A DNA stretch of 39,690 nt from positions 1 to 39,690 of the forward strand of contig QPMI01000486.1 in assembly GCA_004431415.1 (NCBI GenBank). The letters are read 5' to 3'. The notes below the pieces were generated by a model. The model made no database searches, was not told the origin of the DNA, and worked only from the letters and a program-made list of their open reading frames with translations. Positions 18,980 to 28,834 of this stretch are shown piece by piece (the first letter of the stretch is position 1; each line of letters opens with the position of its first letter). The translations under genes and the position numbers were made by a program. Source of the DNA: Cyanophora paradoxa. Taxonomy: Eukaryota; Glaucocystophyceae; Cyanophorales; Cyanophoraceae.

Positions 18980-21900
18980 TACTGGGCTGAACAGTTACAC
19001 CTACAATGTGACAAGAAACAGTTTCGAGAAATGTGAGCGATAGCATTGTTCTCCCGATCAACAGTGGCTTCTTCGAAATCCATAATATCAAAGCACCTTC
19101 TGCATCGCCCCAATTGCTTCCCATACTGCTTTTTGAACCAGTCCCAATCAACATACTCTGCCAAGGAGAACTCCCGATTGGCTTGTTTGTCTTGGGATTT
19201 GTAGGAATCGATTTTCTGAGCTTGATCCTCCTTCGTTTTCACCATTGTGGCTGCCTCGGATTTATCAACGAAAATCACAGTATCTGAGAGATTCTGGGTT
19301 CGAGTTGCTGCAACATAGAACCACTCAGCAGTAACATATGGGACCCAGTCTCGTGAATTACAACACGAGAATCCCTGATTGTGTCACCCTGAATGATGTG
19401 ACAGGTGAAAGCATGGGTCAATGCGAAATACTTGATATCTTCGCTTTTTAGAGTATGCACTTCACCCGAATCAATGTCTTTGAGAGTGAGAATTTCCTTG
19501 GCTTTGTATTCGACCACTTCGTAAACAAAGCCCCGCTGAATGATGCCCTCACTTGTTGTCATTCGCACCTTTGCAATCAGCTCCACACCTGTCTTATATA
19601 CAGGATCCTCTCCATGAATCATTTTATGCATTTTGTTGTTCACCTCTGCACACTTGCGGTTTGAATTGCATACTGAGATATCACCCTTCTCCAATGTATC
19701 AACTACTTTCAAGCCCAATCGTCTGGCAGCAATAGAAACTGGTAGTTCAGTCCTGAATAAGTCCTCCCATAACTGGTCTAATTTCTTCTGATCTGCAGCC
19801 AGTTTATGACGCTTTCCAACCTGCAGGTAAACCTCGTTCTTGAAAAGTCTATCGAAGATCTTGTTGTAGTAATCTCGTTGATTGACTGTTATGAATTGGA
19901 TGGGTGGGTTCTGGTAGGGGTCGCCTGTTGCGATGTAGAGTTTGTCTGGGAACTGCACAGTCATCACATCGCACAGAGATTCCAATTCCCTAATCTCAAA
20001 CTGGTAGATCTCATCAATAACAAAGCAATCGTACTTAGATAATTCCGAAACCTTCTTCCCAACATTTCCCTTCATTCTCTCATCATCAACATTCAAATTC
20101 AAGGCTCGATAAATAGTCATCACCTCAGGAGCATCCTGCCCCACTCTGCTTTTAGTTCCATTCGCAAATCCTTGCATCTCTTATTAGTAGGCGCAACGAA
20201 CAAGCATTTCTTACCATACTTCTTGGCCATTGCCTTTGCCAAAGTAGTCTTACCAGTTCCCGGTTTCACTCCTTTAATCAGCACATTACCTTGCCCATCC
20301 AAAGCATTTACGATTGCTGGAGGTCATACTCATCCTGGAACTTGTGAACCTTGTGAACAATCTTTTCAACATTGATGAAAGGTTTGGAACGAGTTTTGAG
20401 TCGATCAAATGTGATCATGTGGCTCTTTGGTTTTTTGGAAGTCCTCTTACTGTGGGTTATCGAGTTCATGTTTGCTGGCTTCACATCAAACTTTCCAGTG
20501 TTCTCGAATAGGTTTCGGTCAAACTGCTCGAATGGATATGGTCTATCGATTGTCAGCTCATCGGTCTTGATTGCAAGGACTCCCACTCCCTCAGAGAGCA
20601 ATTTCTTGCATAGGCGATACATGATGCCTCGCATGGTGGAGTAAATCACGCACTGCATTGGCAGGAAACCATCAATGAAAGCCCGTTCTTGTTCTTCCTG
20701 GTTCACATACCAAATCATGGGCGATTTAATGTCCTTCTCATTCTTAACTGATGTGTGTGTTGGCTTCTCTTGATCGAAACTTATAAACTTCAGGGTCCCT
20801 CCATTCTCTTCAATGAAATTCAGAGCATCATTTTTATTGAAAAAGGTGTAGGTGGTTGCTTTTCGCTGGGACTTCTTACCAAATAGACCAATGTGATGGT
20901 TGGCAATGTCTTTCTTCTCCTTGGTCGAAAGCTGACTTGCATACAACTGCTTGAAAGCCTGCAAGGTGACATTCTCGGCAATCCGATAAGGTCTTAGAAC
21001 TGCCTCAATGCTGATGTCATCCTTAATATCCTCGTAAAACTCTTTCAAAACCTCACCATACATCAGGTTATACTTTGAATCGACGAGAATCCTCTTGTAT
21101 TGATTCAAGGTATTCGCCTCACCATAATTTCTGAATGCTTTGAAGTGTTTGGCTTTCACTTTCACGGAATAGAACGAATTGTCTTCGATGTCCGAGCTGC
21201 AAGACACTTTGACTTTTTCGAATCTATCAAATGAACTGAAAACTGGAAACACCTTAAGCACTTTCGAAACGATGTGTGTGTATGCTTTGGAAATGTCGAG
21301 CTTGTGAGTATCAATGGATCCATAGGCAATGTTCTCTACCATTGTTCGGACCTCAGAGGCAGATCCAAAGAACCCAGTCAATGCACTCTGTTGCCCTTTA
21401 GTAAATGCTGCATATGTTTCTGGATTATATTTGCTCTTGTAGGGTTTGTTGATAAGCGCCCTATACATCATCTGACTCATCTCATCAAACAACTTGCGAT
21501 GCGCATCATCTGCAAGGTTCACATCAATATTTTCCATATCCACCATGTTGCCTGGTGGAAGGATAATTACATCTTTATCCTCTATTGTGTAGTGAATGTA
21601 GGTTATTGTTCCCTCATCAGTAATGGAAGTGTGAACCTCGTGATTAGCCTTTCGGAAGCTTCCCAACAACTCAAGTAGTGGCTTGTTGTATGTGATCTTA
21701 ATTTTTTCAGAACTACTATCTTTCTCTCTGGCAATGATCTTGATGATATCCTCCTCGCTGTAAGCAAAGAAGCTGTTATCGTTGAACTGTGTTTTGATCT
21801 TGTATTTCATGGCTGCTGAACCCATACTCTTCTTGGTTTCACGGGCGCCAGTTCCATTGAAAGAACGAACCAGTTTACTGAGATCCTTATTTAATACATA

Positions 21901-22339
21901 AACGTGGTCGTTTGCAATCTGCACATAAACACTTGCGGGAACTAAGTGAGAGTTGGTTCGATTCGGTTTGAAGGAAAGAGTATGAATAACCTTGTCATCC
22001 TTTCCAATTGCAATGAACCTGATGCGCCACTTTTTCAAGAAAGGAAGAAGCTCATCAAAACTCACTCCCCAATCGGAATCAGGCTTAGGTTCATATCCCT
22101 TGATCTGAGCAAAGAGCCAGTCTTTGGAGTAGTTGACCTTCTTATACTTCTTGATGCTGCGGGCATACTCAAACCCTTTGCATAGAACCTGATGTAATGC
22201 TTCGATTAAACAATCTTTGATGGTAAGTGAATCATCGGGACATATTTGGTCCATCACACACTTAGCCTGACCATTGAGGGTGTATTTCACGAAACGAGAA
22301 ACGATTTTTGGAGCCTGCCATCTCGCAGAACTCGTTCAT
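18979..22339 (-). CDS. TV-Pol-like polymerase / SF1 helicase / HNH fusion, frameshifted
   Basis: A replication protein of about 1100 residues. ATG 22339 directly follows the stop of the upstream gene (TGA|ATG); stop TAA 18979-18981 overlaps the integrase start. Frame changes are near 22290, 20305, 20140 and 19320. Part 1 (22290-20310): after an OTU-like-length N-terminal region of unknown kind, palm-like motif A LDISKAYTHIV (about 21285) and motif C LAIKTDELTID (about 20570), the KTD form matching TV-Pol (the family A-related transposon-virus polymerase of virophages). Part 2: SF1 helicase with Walker A GVKPGTGKTTLAKA (20260), Walker B DCFVIDEIYQF (20020), motif III ATGDPYQNPP (19925), and UvrD_C_2-like ends LTHAFTCHIIQGDTI (19420) and WFYVAATRTQ (19320). 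Part 3 (19150-18980): HNH-like zinc domain, CRRC then TVDRENNAIAHISRNC. It likely performs priming/synthesis and unwinding in one chain. Confidence 0.65.
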
Positions 22340-23156
22340 TCAAAGGTATACTGTTTTGTTATCGCTGACAATAATCTCCTCGATTGTCATCACCTCTGGA
22401 TACTTGATGTCTGATCCATTGGCGCATCATTCGTGAAAACCTTAACGAATTGATAGTCTCGATTGCGAGGTTGCTTTGCCCAATAGAAATCAGGAAGGAA
22501 GCAATCTCGTTCAGAGTCCACAATGCAAGGAAGTTATTAAAGTCCTCTTGCACCTGTTCAAGCAATCTCACCAGCACTTGCTTGGGGCAGGAAAGCATCA
22601 ATGCGCGTTTTCCGGATTTTTGTGTTTCAATGTAAGGTGTGTCTTCGTGGATAACAACATCGTAGTTGTTTGGGAGGTTATTGAAGTCTTCAGGAATTCG
22701 GTAAAACCTCACACGAAGCGAGACTGTATCGCCATCCTGGGCCTCAATATCCCTTATGATTCTCCTTACCAGCGCTTTGAACTGCTTACTTTGCTGCTTT
22801 TCCACATTCTTCTGGGAACGAGCGGAACGTTTAGCCTTCTTATTCTGCTTGCGATCAAAGCGCTTCCGCTCTCTCGCTTGCTCCGCTTTCTTGTTTTGCT
22901 TCTCAACATTCTTAGCGGCTCTCTCAGCCCTCTTCTCCTTCTTCTCCTGCTTGCGATACAAACGAGGCTCTACGATACCTCTCAGTGTATCTCTGATATC
23001 AATCAACTTTGGAATTCTAATTGCTTTGAAAGTAAATTCTCTCAAGAAATAGATATCCTGCTCTCGGGTCAATTTGTCTTCTACTTTTGCTTGCATGTAG
23101 TAGCCAAGAATCTCATCCTGCAAATTTTTCGAAATTCGATTACTTGGTCGAGGCAT
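22340..23156 (-). CDS. Basic coiled-coil protein, one frameshift
   Basis: Start ATG 23156; a GTG at 23168 is the alternative. A frame change near 22430 leads to a C-terminus ending in NKTVYL and TGA 22340-22342, next to the ATG of the replication protein. The middle (residues about 80-140) is very Lys/Arg/Glu-rich with repeated KKAxxARxRKR and NVEKQ patterns, probably a basic coiled coil that binds nucleic acid. A folded C-terminal half follows (VSLRVRFYRIPEDF, ALMLSCPKQVLVRLLEQ). It is the first gene of a three-gene leftward unit with the replication protein and integrase. Family not recognised. Confidence 0.55.
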
Positions 23157-23215
23157 TTCTTTGTTCACTCTATTAATATATACCTACAAAAGTTTTCTTT
23201 AAATACTTTTATACT
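23157..23215 (-). promoter_or_regulatory. Inner-element upstream box
   Basis: Minus strand: GTATTTAAAGAAAAC, then TATATTAATAGAGTGAACAAAG, then ATG. The pair resembles the box before the 85-aa gene (23656-23705) and that before the endonuclease (33725-33775). Confidence 0.55.
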
Positions 23216-23397
23216 CGCGTCAAATTTTACCGACAAAACCAAAAGTCTCCAACAAAATAAATTTAGTCGAGGGCATTCATAAAAATAACAAAGGGTTGGC
23301 TCGATCAGCGAACTCTAAAAATAACAGAATGATTTTATTTGTGGTTCCAGCGCGGTTCCCACGGGTTTCTCAGAGCAGATCGCGCTGAGAAAAACGA

Positions 23398-23655
23398 TTA
23401 ACAGAGATATTTCGATTTGCGACCACGGTTAGAATACGGGACACCATAGAGATACTTCACAAAGCAGACTGCATTGGAAGCATAGAGACGCTGGGAACTC
23501 TCAACGATTCTCATGGCTCTGTAACACTCATCAGTATGATATAAATCACGCATTTGCTTCGCGAATTTCGCATTATACTTTTTTAAATATTCCTGACCTT
23601 TTTCAGTTTTACGATAACGGTAAGTAGCACGCTTCTGAGCCTCACTGATTGGCAT
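23398..23655 (-). CDS. Small basic protein with AT-hook-like end, 85 aa
   Basis: Intact ORF, ATG 23655. Rich in Arg, Lys and Tyr (RATYRYRKTEKGQEYLKKYN) with a central MRDLYHTDECYRAM and a C-terminal NRGRKSKYLC, an AT-hook-like RGRK. The gene at 30049-30342 in the outer element has the same layout (MRNRYNEDPEYREF centrally, KRGRP AT-hook at the end), so the two look like diverged relatives. Role inferred: sequence- or AT-selective DNA binding, perhaps regulation or packaging. Upstream AAACTACTTAAAGATTTC and TATATTAAGAGAGTAGAAAG form the inner-type box. Confidence 0.6.
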   Translation of the reverse strand: MPISEAQKRATYRYRKTEKGQEYLKKYNAKFAKQMRDLYHTDECYRAMRIVESSQRLYASNAVCFVKYLYGVPYSNRGRKSKYLC

Positions 23656-24006
23656 TTTGTCCCTTTCTACTCTCTTAATATATGTTAAGAAATCTTTAAG
23701 TAGTTTTTCTGTCTGTATATAGCGATTAAACTCCTGTCAAATTTTGGTCCCGATTGCAGAGCATCCAGTACGAAAGAAGATGCTGGAAAAATGATAAAGC
23801 CACCGATACCCAAAAGGTTCACTTGTCGGCTGCAAGTTTCTACCACTGAACCCAGTAGAACAGGTGATTAAAGTGATTTACCTATGGATATTTCACTTCG
23901 CTCTACAACGCCTTCCATAAAAATGAAAAAGTGTTTGAGCCTACGGGATAAGATTGGTTACGTAGCGCTAACAATGTTCAAGATTTTTTAAATTCGGAAA
24001 TGATCC
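23656..24006. promoter_or_regulatory. Gene-free spacer with inner-type box at its left end
   Basis: The left 50 bases hold the upstream box of the 85-aa gene: on the minus strand ACTACTTAAAGATTTC, then ATATATTAAGAGAGTAG. The rest (23706-24006) has no credible ORF and separates replication-side from capsid-side genes. No tandem repeat or clear origin structure was seen. Confidence 0.45.
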
Positions 24007-24753
24007 TTAACGGCGATATCCAGGTCTTATACCAAGCTTGGCGAATCCAGAGATCATTGGGGCAGCATTTGGAATCGAGTTGACTGGATCAGCCTGCGAA
24101 GTGGCAACCCGAAGGATTGATTTATTCAGGACCGGCAAATCCGTTTTGTTGGAGTCTTGATAATCAATTGTCTTCGCAATCAGTTCTGCTGGTGATTCTT
24201 TCACGACATGAACAGGTTCAGGGATGACTTCATGGGTTACCTCTGGTTTCTTCTCCACCTTCTCCTTTGTGATTGGCTGTTCCTTGATCTTGTTTTCGTT
24301 TTTGGTCTCTGCTGCAATACCATCAACAAGACTCTTCGCATACTGATATGTCACAGATTTCAGTCCGCCAGTGGTTGATCGAATAAAGTAGCGGTTGCGA
24401 TGGTCTTTCTCGGAATAGGTTGAGTAGAGTCGCTCACCACCATCAAGCAGTTTCAGCAGTGTCGATGATGAGGCAACCTTGTCCTTTGTGGATGATTTGA
24501 ACTGCCCTTTCTTGATTCCTCGTTTTGCTCCGGGCATGCGGTTCAGTGGGACTTGGTCAACCAGGGCATTATCATCATTTGAGTTTGAAGTAAGCGCAAT
24601 TGTGTGAGCATTCATGGTCTGGTGAACATTTTTATCGAGATCACCAGTTCCGTATGCTGCGGTTCCTTTCGATTTCTTAAACTGTTTCCGTTCTGGTTCT
24701 GCTTGCTCAACTGGTTTGGCTAAGAAATTCTTTGGCTGAGTCTTGCGAGCCAT
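24007..24753 (-). CDS. Basic core-like protein of inner element, 248 aa
   Basis: Intact ORF, ATG 24753, with AATAAATTTGTCTCG 27 bases upstream (late-type box). It is highly charged and low in predicted structure: Lys/Gln-rich N-terminus (KPVEQAEPERKQFKKSKG), a short ordered segment (STLLKLLDGGERLYSTYSEK, YFIRSTTGGLKSVTYQYAKSL), a Lys/Glu/Pro/Val-rich stretch, and an Arg-rich end (KLGIRPGYRR). The gene sits beside the penton, as the similarly disordered 31109-31780 protein (ending MFGGRRRF) sits beside the outer ATPase. An internal virion or scaffold protein is a reasonable inference. Family not recognised. Confidence 0.5.
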   Translation of the reverse strand: MARKTQPKNFLAKPVEQAEPERKQFKKSKGTAAYGTGDLDKNVHQTMNAHTIALTSNSNDDNALVDQVPLNRMPGAKRGIKKGQFKSSTKDKVASSSTLLKLLDGGERLYSTYSEKDHRNRYFIRSTTGGLKSVTYQYAKSLVDGIAAETKNENKIKEQPITKEKVEKKPEVTHEVIPEPVHVVKESPAELIAKTIDYQDSNKTDLPVLNKSILRVATSQADPVNSIPNAAPMISGFAKLGIRPGYRR

Positions 24754-24789
24754 TTGTAATATCGAGACAAATTTATTCTACAGTATTTC

Positions 24790-25689
24790 CTATGACCGTG
24801 AGAACGGCAGGTAGAGTCCCTCCAACTCTTTTATGACATTCTTCAATGCTTTCTTTGTCAGATCTTTATCATCTTCAGTAATCAGTTCGAGAGTCATCGA
24901 CCAATCTGTAGTAATATCGGTTTCAACACCATTCCAGTATGTGAGACGAACTTTTAGCGTTTCAACTTCCACCAAACCATTTTGCTCATGCAAGATCATG
25001 GAATTATTCGATGAATCGTATTTTAGTAGACTGCCTACCGTTTGGTCAATCTCAATTTTCGCAAGGGCTTTATCATCGCTGGTGTTCTTGCTTACATAGT
25101 TGCCTTTGAGTGGGTCAACATGAAGAAGGATGTAAGAGTTGAACAGAAGATCAAGCGGTATAACACTGTCAATGTAGTAATTATAAGTATTTGCTCCAAC
25201 TGTTACTGGCGAATCGAGCAGGGCAGAAGCATAACCATTTTCAGAACTGTCAGGTCTGCGATCTGGGAAACCAAGGAAGTTCGCTAAAATCCGACTTCCA
25301 AAGGTGAGGGTAAATGTTGCATCGCACATGAACCTTAGCAACATGGTAACAGGATCATAGGTTACATGAAAATGGCGAGTGTAGGTAGTTCCTGCTGCAC
25401 CATATACCTGTGAAGCAAGTTTGGCATTTAGGAGATTAACCAAACTATCAGAGGTATATGTCCCTTTCGAAATAGTGTTATTCTTAGTTTTAATTACATC
25501 CCCAGCATCATAGGTTCCTGTAATCAAACTTCCATTCTCGCTGAGATTGTAAATGTTATTGAACATCTCGAAGTTGGTCACTCTGCAGGCTCTCACATTT
25601 TGGATTGCATGGGGAATTTTGTATGTGAAGTTCGTTGGGGTTCCATCATCCCGATCCCGAGAATCAATATTAAGGTAATGACGCGTCAT
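24790..25689 (-). CDS. Penton (minor capsid) protein of inner element, 299 aa
   Basis: Intact ORF, ATG 25689. It begins MTRHYLNIDSRDRDDGTPTN; the IDSRDR motif near the N-terminus followed by FTYKIPHAIQNVRACRVTNF is the usual opening of penton/minor capsid proteins of PLVs and related viruses. The rest alternates beta-strands (LLRFMCDATFTLTFGSRI, SYILLHVDPL, WSMTLELI) consistent with a jelly-roll at the capsid vertices. It is divergently arranged with the MCP gene (start 25742), with only 52 bp between them. It is the best-preserved penton in the window and a useful reference for the frameshifted ones at 35308-36593 and 36621-37586. Confidence 0.8.
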   Translation of the reverse strand: MTRHYLNIDSRDRDDGTPTNFTYKIPHAIQNVRACRVTNFEMFNNIYNLSENGSLITGTYDAGDVIKTKNNTISKGTYTSDSLVNLLNAKLASQVYGAAGTTYTRHFHVTYDPVTMLLRFMCDATFTLTFGSRILANFLGFPDRRPDSSENGYASALLDSPVTVGANTYNYYIDSVIPLDLLFNSYILLHVDPLKGNYVSKNTSDDKALAKIEIDQTVGSLLKYDSSNNSMILHEQNGLVEVETLKVRLTYWNGVETDITTDWSMTLELITEDDKDLTKKALKNVIKELEGLYLPFSRS

Positions 25690-25741
25690 TCTGTCTAATA
25701 AAGCATTTTAAAAATTTCTTTTGGTATTTTAAACATAAGAG
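25690..25741. promoter_or_regulatory. Shared promoter between penton and MCP (inner)
   Basis: Fifty-two bases, almost all A/T, separate the divergent penton and MCP start codons. They include ATTTTAAAAATTTC and TATTTTAAACATAAG, so both capsid genes are probably switched on together. Confidence 0.5.
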
Positions 25742-26967
25742 ATGGCACTCACTGCAACTACCCTTAAGGAACTCCTCGTAACTCCCGGTTCCGATCAAAT
25801 TTATCTATCCCCTGGTCTCCAAATTGGAACCAACCCAAGTACAAACCATTCCTCGAGCAAGTTCGTCCCCGAGGCAATACTTTTGGCTTTAAGAATACCG
25901 CTTACTTTGATCTACCTCGCAAGCAACTCCTTGCTGGTGTTTCCCTCTATTTCAAGATTGCCACTGGTGGTGAGGTAGCCTGCACCCTCCCCAATGGTGG
26001 TTCCTCCTTCATTAATGAGGTCCGCTTCGTTCATGGTGGTTTCAAGTATATCATCCCTGGTGATTGGATCACTGTAAACGCCCTGGTCGATAATGATCAC
26101 GCTACTATGGGCAGTATGTTTGCTTCTCTCGGTTACTTCAAAGAGACAGATCGTGAAAGCACAGATGAGGCTATGGAATACATTGTCAAAATCCCCGCTG
26201 CTTTCTGGGACGATGCCTACTTCCCACTATGCACACTGGCAGATATGCCAACGATTGAGGTGGATTTCCGTGATGCTGCGATTGTCCAAGTTCCTGCCGG
26301 TGGATCTGTTACCTTTGCGGATTGCTCTCTGATCTGCCAATTCGTTAACATCGCTTCGGCTGAGGCTGAGACACTCTTGAAGATGGCGAACGAACAAGGT
26401 GGCATTCGCATCCCAATCACAGAGGTCATTCACAAGAAGACCCGAGCGCTCAAAACCGCTGATGCTGGTGAATCGGTTGAGGTTACACTCGCTAATGTTT
26501 CCGGTCTGGTTCACTCGATTCTGATGACTGTTCGAGAGGTGAACAAACTTAACACCTACACTCACTCAGATTTCTGTGGTCATGAATCTGCTGTTAAAAT
26601 TGATCAGTTCCAGATCTTCCACAACAATCGCTCCCTTGATATCTCCAACAAACCCATTTCCGGTTTCCTCTCGGCAATGAATCACATTCCATCCCATTAT
26701 AAGGGTGTTTCAGTTGGCAATACCACCTACGGATTCGAGTCTGGAAACGTTTACGGGATTGTTCTTTCCAAGTCCGGAAAAGATTCGCTCCACAATTCGG
26801 TTATGGGTTACCAGGATTTCTTCAACAGCAGTTCGAGCTACATGGATCTCACTGTTTCGGGATGCACTGATGCGGCTCCTGTTCAGGTTGACATCTATGC
26901 CCTACGACACAATGTTATGGTCCTCAATGGCTACAACATCTCTACCCTGAAAGTCTCGAACTTTTAA
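25742..26967 (+). CDS. Major capsid protein of inner element, one frameshift
   Basis: ATG 25742 to TAA 26965-26967, about 408 residues with one frame change near 25870. It forms the icosahedral shell. Visible features: N-terminal LKELLVTPGSDQIYLSPG, then YFDLPRKQLLAGVSLYFKI, a first beta-rich domain and a second (LVHSILMTVREVNKLN ... VKIDQFQIFHNNRSL ... PVQVDIYALRHNVMVLNG), the double-jelly-roll layout. Its end, ALRHNVMVLNGYNIS, matches AYCHNILVMNANGLS at the end of the outer MCP. The alignment of strand order, length and ends identifies the two as one family, although they are strongly diverged. The divergent partner is the penton. Confidence 0.8.
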
Positions 26968-27017
26968 AGTTCTTTTCTTTCGTTAGAGTAGGAAGCGCAA
27001 AATTAGTAGGTAAGGGG

Positions 27018-27046
27018 TTTATTTTGTTTTTTATCTTATTACTGTA
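27018..27046 (+). promoter_or_regulatory. ATPase-type upstream element
   Basis: TTTATTTTGTTTTTTATCTT precedes the inner ATPase start by about 10 bases. The outer ATPase (start 32727) is preceded by TTTATTTTGTTTCTTATAAG on its own strand. The two elements differ in most sequence, so this match suggests a kept regulatory site. Confidence 0.5.
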
Positions 27047-27814
27047 ATGGATAACACAGGAATGGATATTGATTTGAATGACATCCCAGAGTTTGAGCCT
27101 GCAAGAACAGTTAAATTAAGCACGCGTTTTTTATTATGTGGGCGCAGCAATTCTGGTAAGACAACTTACTGCAAATATCTACTTTATGAACTGAGGGATA
27201 AGATCGATCAGATTGTAGTCTTTAGTTCTACTGCGTTTACTGGTCAATTCAGAGATATAACGCATCCTGATAATATCTATGAGGAATGGGACGATAATGT
27301 AGTAGTGAAACTCATTAGCATGCAAAAGAAACGAATTGAGAATAATGAGAAGCGTAATAATTTGGTTATAATCTTAGACGATATGATAGGTTCTTCTTTG
27401 GATATGCATAATTCAGCTGTCCTTTCTAAATTGATTACGACAGCCCGTCATTATTCGATTACAGTAATTATTAATACTCAACGTTTATGCTCTATTTCTA
27501 CTACCATTCGTCGAAATGTTGAGTTCGTAGTATTTTTCAATATTCTTGGGAACGAAAAAGAGTTCAATTGCGCCTTTGATGAGTATAATGGGGGTCTCGA
27601 TAAGAAGACTTACAAGGAACTTCATAGACTATGGGGTTACAATTACCAAACTGTCATAACTGGATTGCAAGGGTATGATATAAAAATATATACTGATCGG
27701 GCAATACTAACAGACGATGATATGAAGGGCTTTAAGAAGTTTGTTAAGAGACGAGCGATAAAAAAGAGAGAATCAATAAGAATTAGTAATGAACCCACGA
27801 CGATAACAGTTTAG
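27047..27814 (+). CDS. A32-type packaging ATPase of inner element
   Basis: Intact, 255 residues, ATG 27047. FtsK/HerA-type DNA-packaging motor ATPase that drives genome entry into the capsid. Walker A is CGRSNSGKTTYCKYLLYEL (residues about 31-49), Walker B NLVIILDDMIG (about 105-115), followed by STTIRRNVEFVVFFN, the region with the conserved sensor and arginine. The outer element has a homologue at 31804-32727 with the same order. Its stop overlaps that of the RING gene on the other strand (27811-27814). Confidence 0.9.
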   Translation: MDNTGMDIDLNDIPEFEPARTVKLSTRFLLCGRSNSGKTTYCKYLLYELRDKIDQIVVFSSTAFTGQFRDITHPDNIYEEWDDNVVVKLISMQKKRIENNEKRNNLVIILDDMIGSSLDMHNSAVLSKLITTARHYSITVIINTQRLCSISTTIRRNVEFVVFFNILGNEKEFNCAFDEYNGGLDKKTYKELHRLWGYNYQTVITGLQGYDIKIYTDRAILTDDDMKGFKKFVKRRAIKKRESIRISNEPTTITV

Positions 27815-28278
27815 ACAACAACGAATGTATTAAGTCCATTTTGGATTATAAACGGGTAATCTAAATCTTTACGGCATGCCGGACATTTCTTATTTGTATT
27901 CATGCTCATTTCCGCCCAACATTTGTAACAAACGGAAGCATTACATGTATCACATCTTATCCCATTTTCCTTATCATCGAGACAAACATTACAATTGTAT
28001 GGGTGGCTAAGAAAATCTCTTACATGGTTCTCTTTGAATTCAGGAGAAACTATGAAATCTTCATTTTTGATAACAACCACAGCATTTTTTATGTAACCCT
28101 GAATTCGGAAACATGGTGCCGTGTCTTTTTTCAATTGAGCAATATAAACCATCTCTGGTGTTTTCACTGCTAACTGTGCAATCATAATATATCCTCTTTC
28201 GAAACTTTTCGCAAATACATGTGAAACATCCTTATAGGTTATGTTGTTTTGCTTGAAAAAGTTAAGGTATTGTTCCAT
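27811..28278 (-). CDS. RING-finger protein (inner element), 155 aa
   Basis: Intact ORF, ATG 28278. An N-terminal region of about 95 residues is followed by a C-terminal RING: CNVCLDDKENGIRCDTCNAS, CYKC and CPACR, spaced as in RING E3 ligases. It is probably a ubiquitin ligase acting on host defence or viral proteins. Length, architecture and the 'ncRing at the C-terminus' layout match the outer gene at 15252-15746, but the N-terminal halves are strongly diverged. Convergent with the ATPase, with 4 bases of stop-codon overlap. Confidence 0.75.
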   Translation of the reverse strand: MEQYLNFFKQNNITYKDVSHVFAKSFERGYIMIAQLAVKTPEMVYIAQLKKDTAPCFRIQGYIKNAVVVIKNEDFIVSPEFKENHVRDFLSHPYNCNVCLDDKENGIRCDTCNASVCYKCWAEMSMNTNKKCPACRKDLDYPFIIQNGLNTFVVV

Positions 28279-28375
28279 GGTTACAAAGTTATAAACTCTT
28301 AAAAAAGAGCGTCATTTTTTGCATCGGGACAAAAATTGACAGAGTTTAAAAGGAATTTGAGAGGTAGTAATAACG

Positions 28376-28834
28376 ATGGGGTGGGAAACGACGGAAACAT
28401 ATGAAGATTGTGGATGCTGCACAGTTCGAAGATCCCATGACTTTTTCAGCTATGAATCTCAAAGATATACTGTCTATTGTGAGAAACACCGGGAGGAACA
28501 GAATTTAGAGAGAGCCAAAGAAGAAGAAAACAGAGAAGAAGATGAGGGAAATTCGAGGATATTAAACCACATAGATTGCGAAAAACGATTAGACGAATTG
28601 AAAATAAAACGAAAGGAAATAGAAGAGGAATTTAAAAATCGTTCGAGTGGTTTAACTGTTACTCTGGTTCCGAGAAAGTATTTAACATGGAATGAAAAAC
28701 ATATGATGTGTAGAAACCCGTGGAAAGATTTGGTGAATTACACAAAAGAGAAAGGAAGATATTATGTATGTCAACAGCGCGTTAATCTCTTCCGTGAAAT
28801 GGGTATTATGTCATCTTACAACTCATGGGTGTAA
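28376..28834 (+). CDS. Cys-rich hypothetical protein, 152 aa
   Basis: Intact ORF, ATG 28376. An N-terminal Cys/His cluster (DCGCCTVRRSHD ... YCEKH) suggests a zinc site. A Glu/Lys/Arg-rich helical middle follows (residues about 45-90), then a folded C-terminus (YLTWNEKHMMCRNPWKDL). GAGTTTAAAAGGAATTTG precedes the ATG and includes the TTTAAAAGGA form of the first upstream box. It is the last gene before the right terminus of the inner element. Family not recognised. Confidence 0.55.
   Translation: MGWETTETYEDCGCCTVRRSHDFFSYESQRYTVYCEKHREEQNLERAKEEENREEDEGNSRILNHIDCEKRLDELKIKRKEIEEEFKNRSSGLTVTLVPRKYLTWNEKHMMCRNPWKDLVNYTKEKGRYYVCQQRVNLFREMGIMSSYNSWV

Noticed and set aside
20308-22290. Inner polymerase as a second family B polymerase
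   Set aside because: There is no DTDS motif C or exonuclease motifs; D-x-x-KAY and KTD fit the TV-Pol pattern better.
22476-23282. Plus-strand ORF of 268 aa opposite the basic coiled-coil gene
   Set aside because: It is Leu/Phe-rich because it is antisense to Lys/Glu-rich codons; the minus-strand frame has a start, upstream box and TGA|ATG junction.
24833-25287. Plus-strand ORFs opposite the inner penton
   Set aside because: Antisense shadows of an intact, motif-bearing gene.
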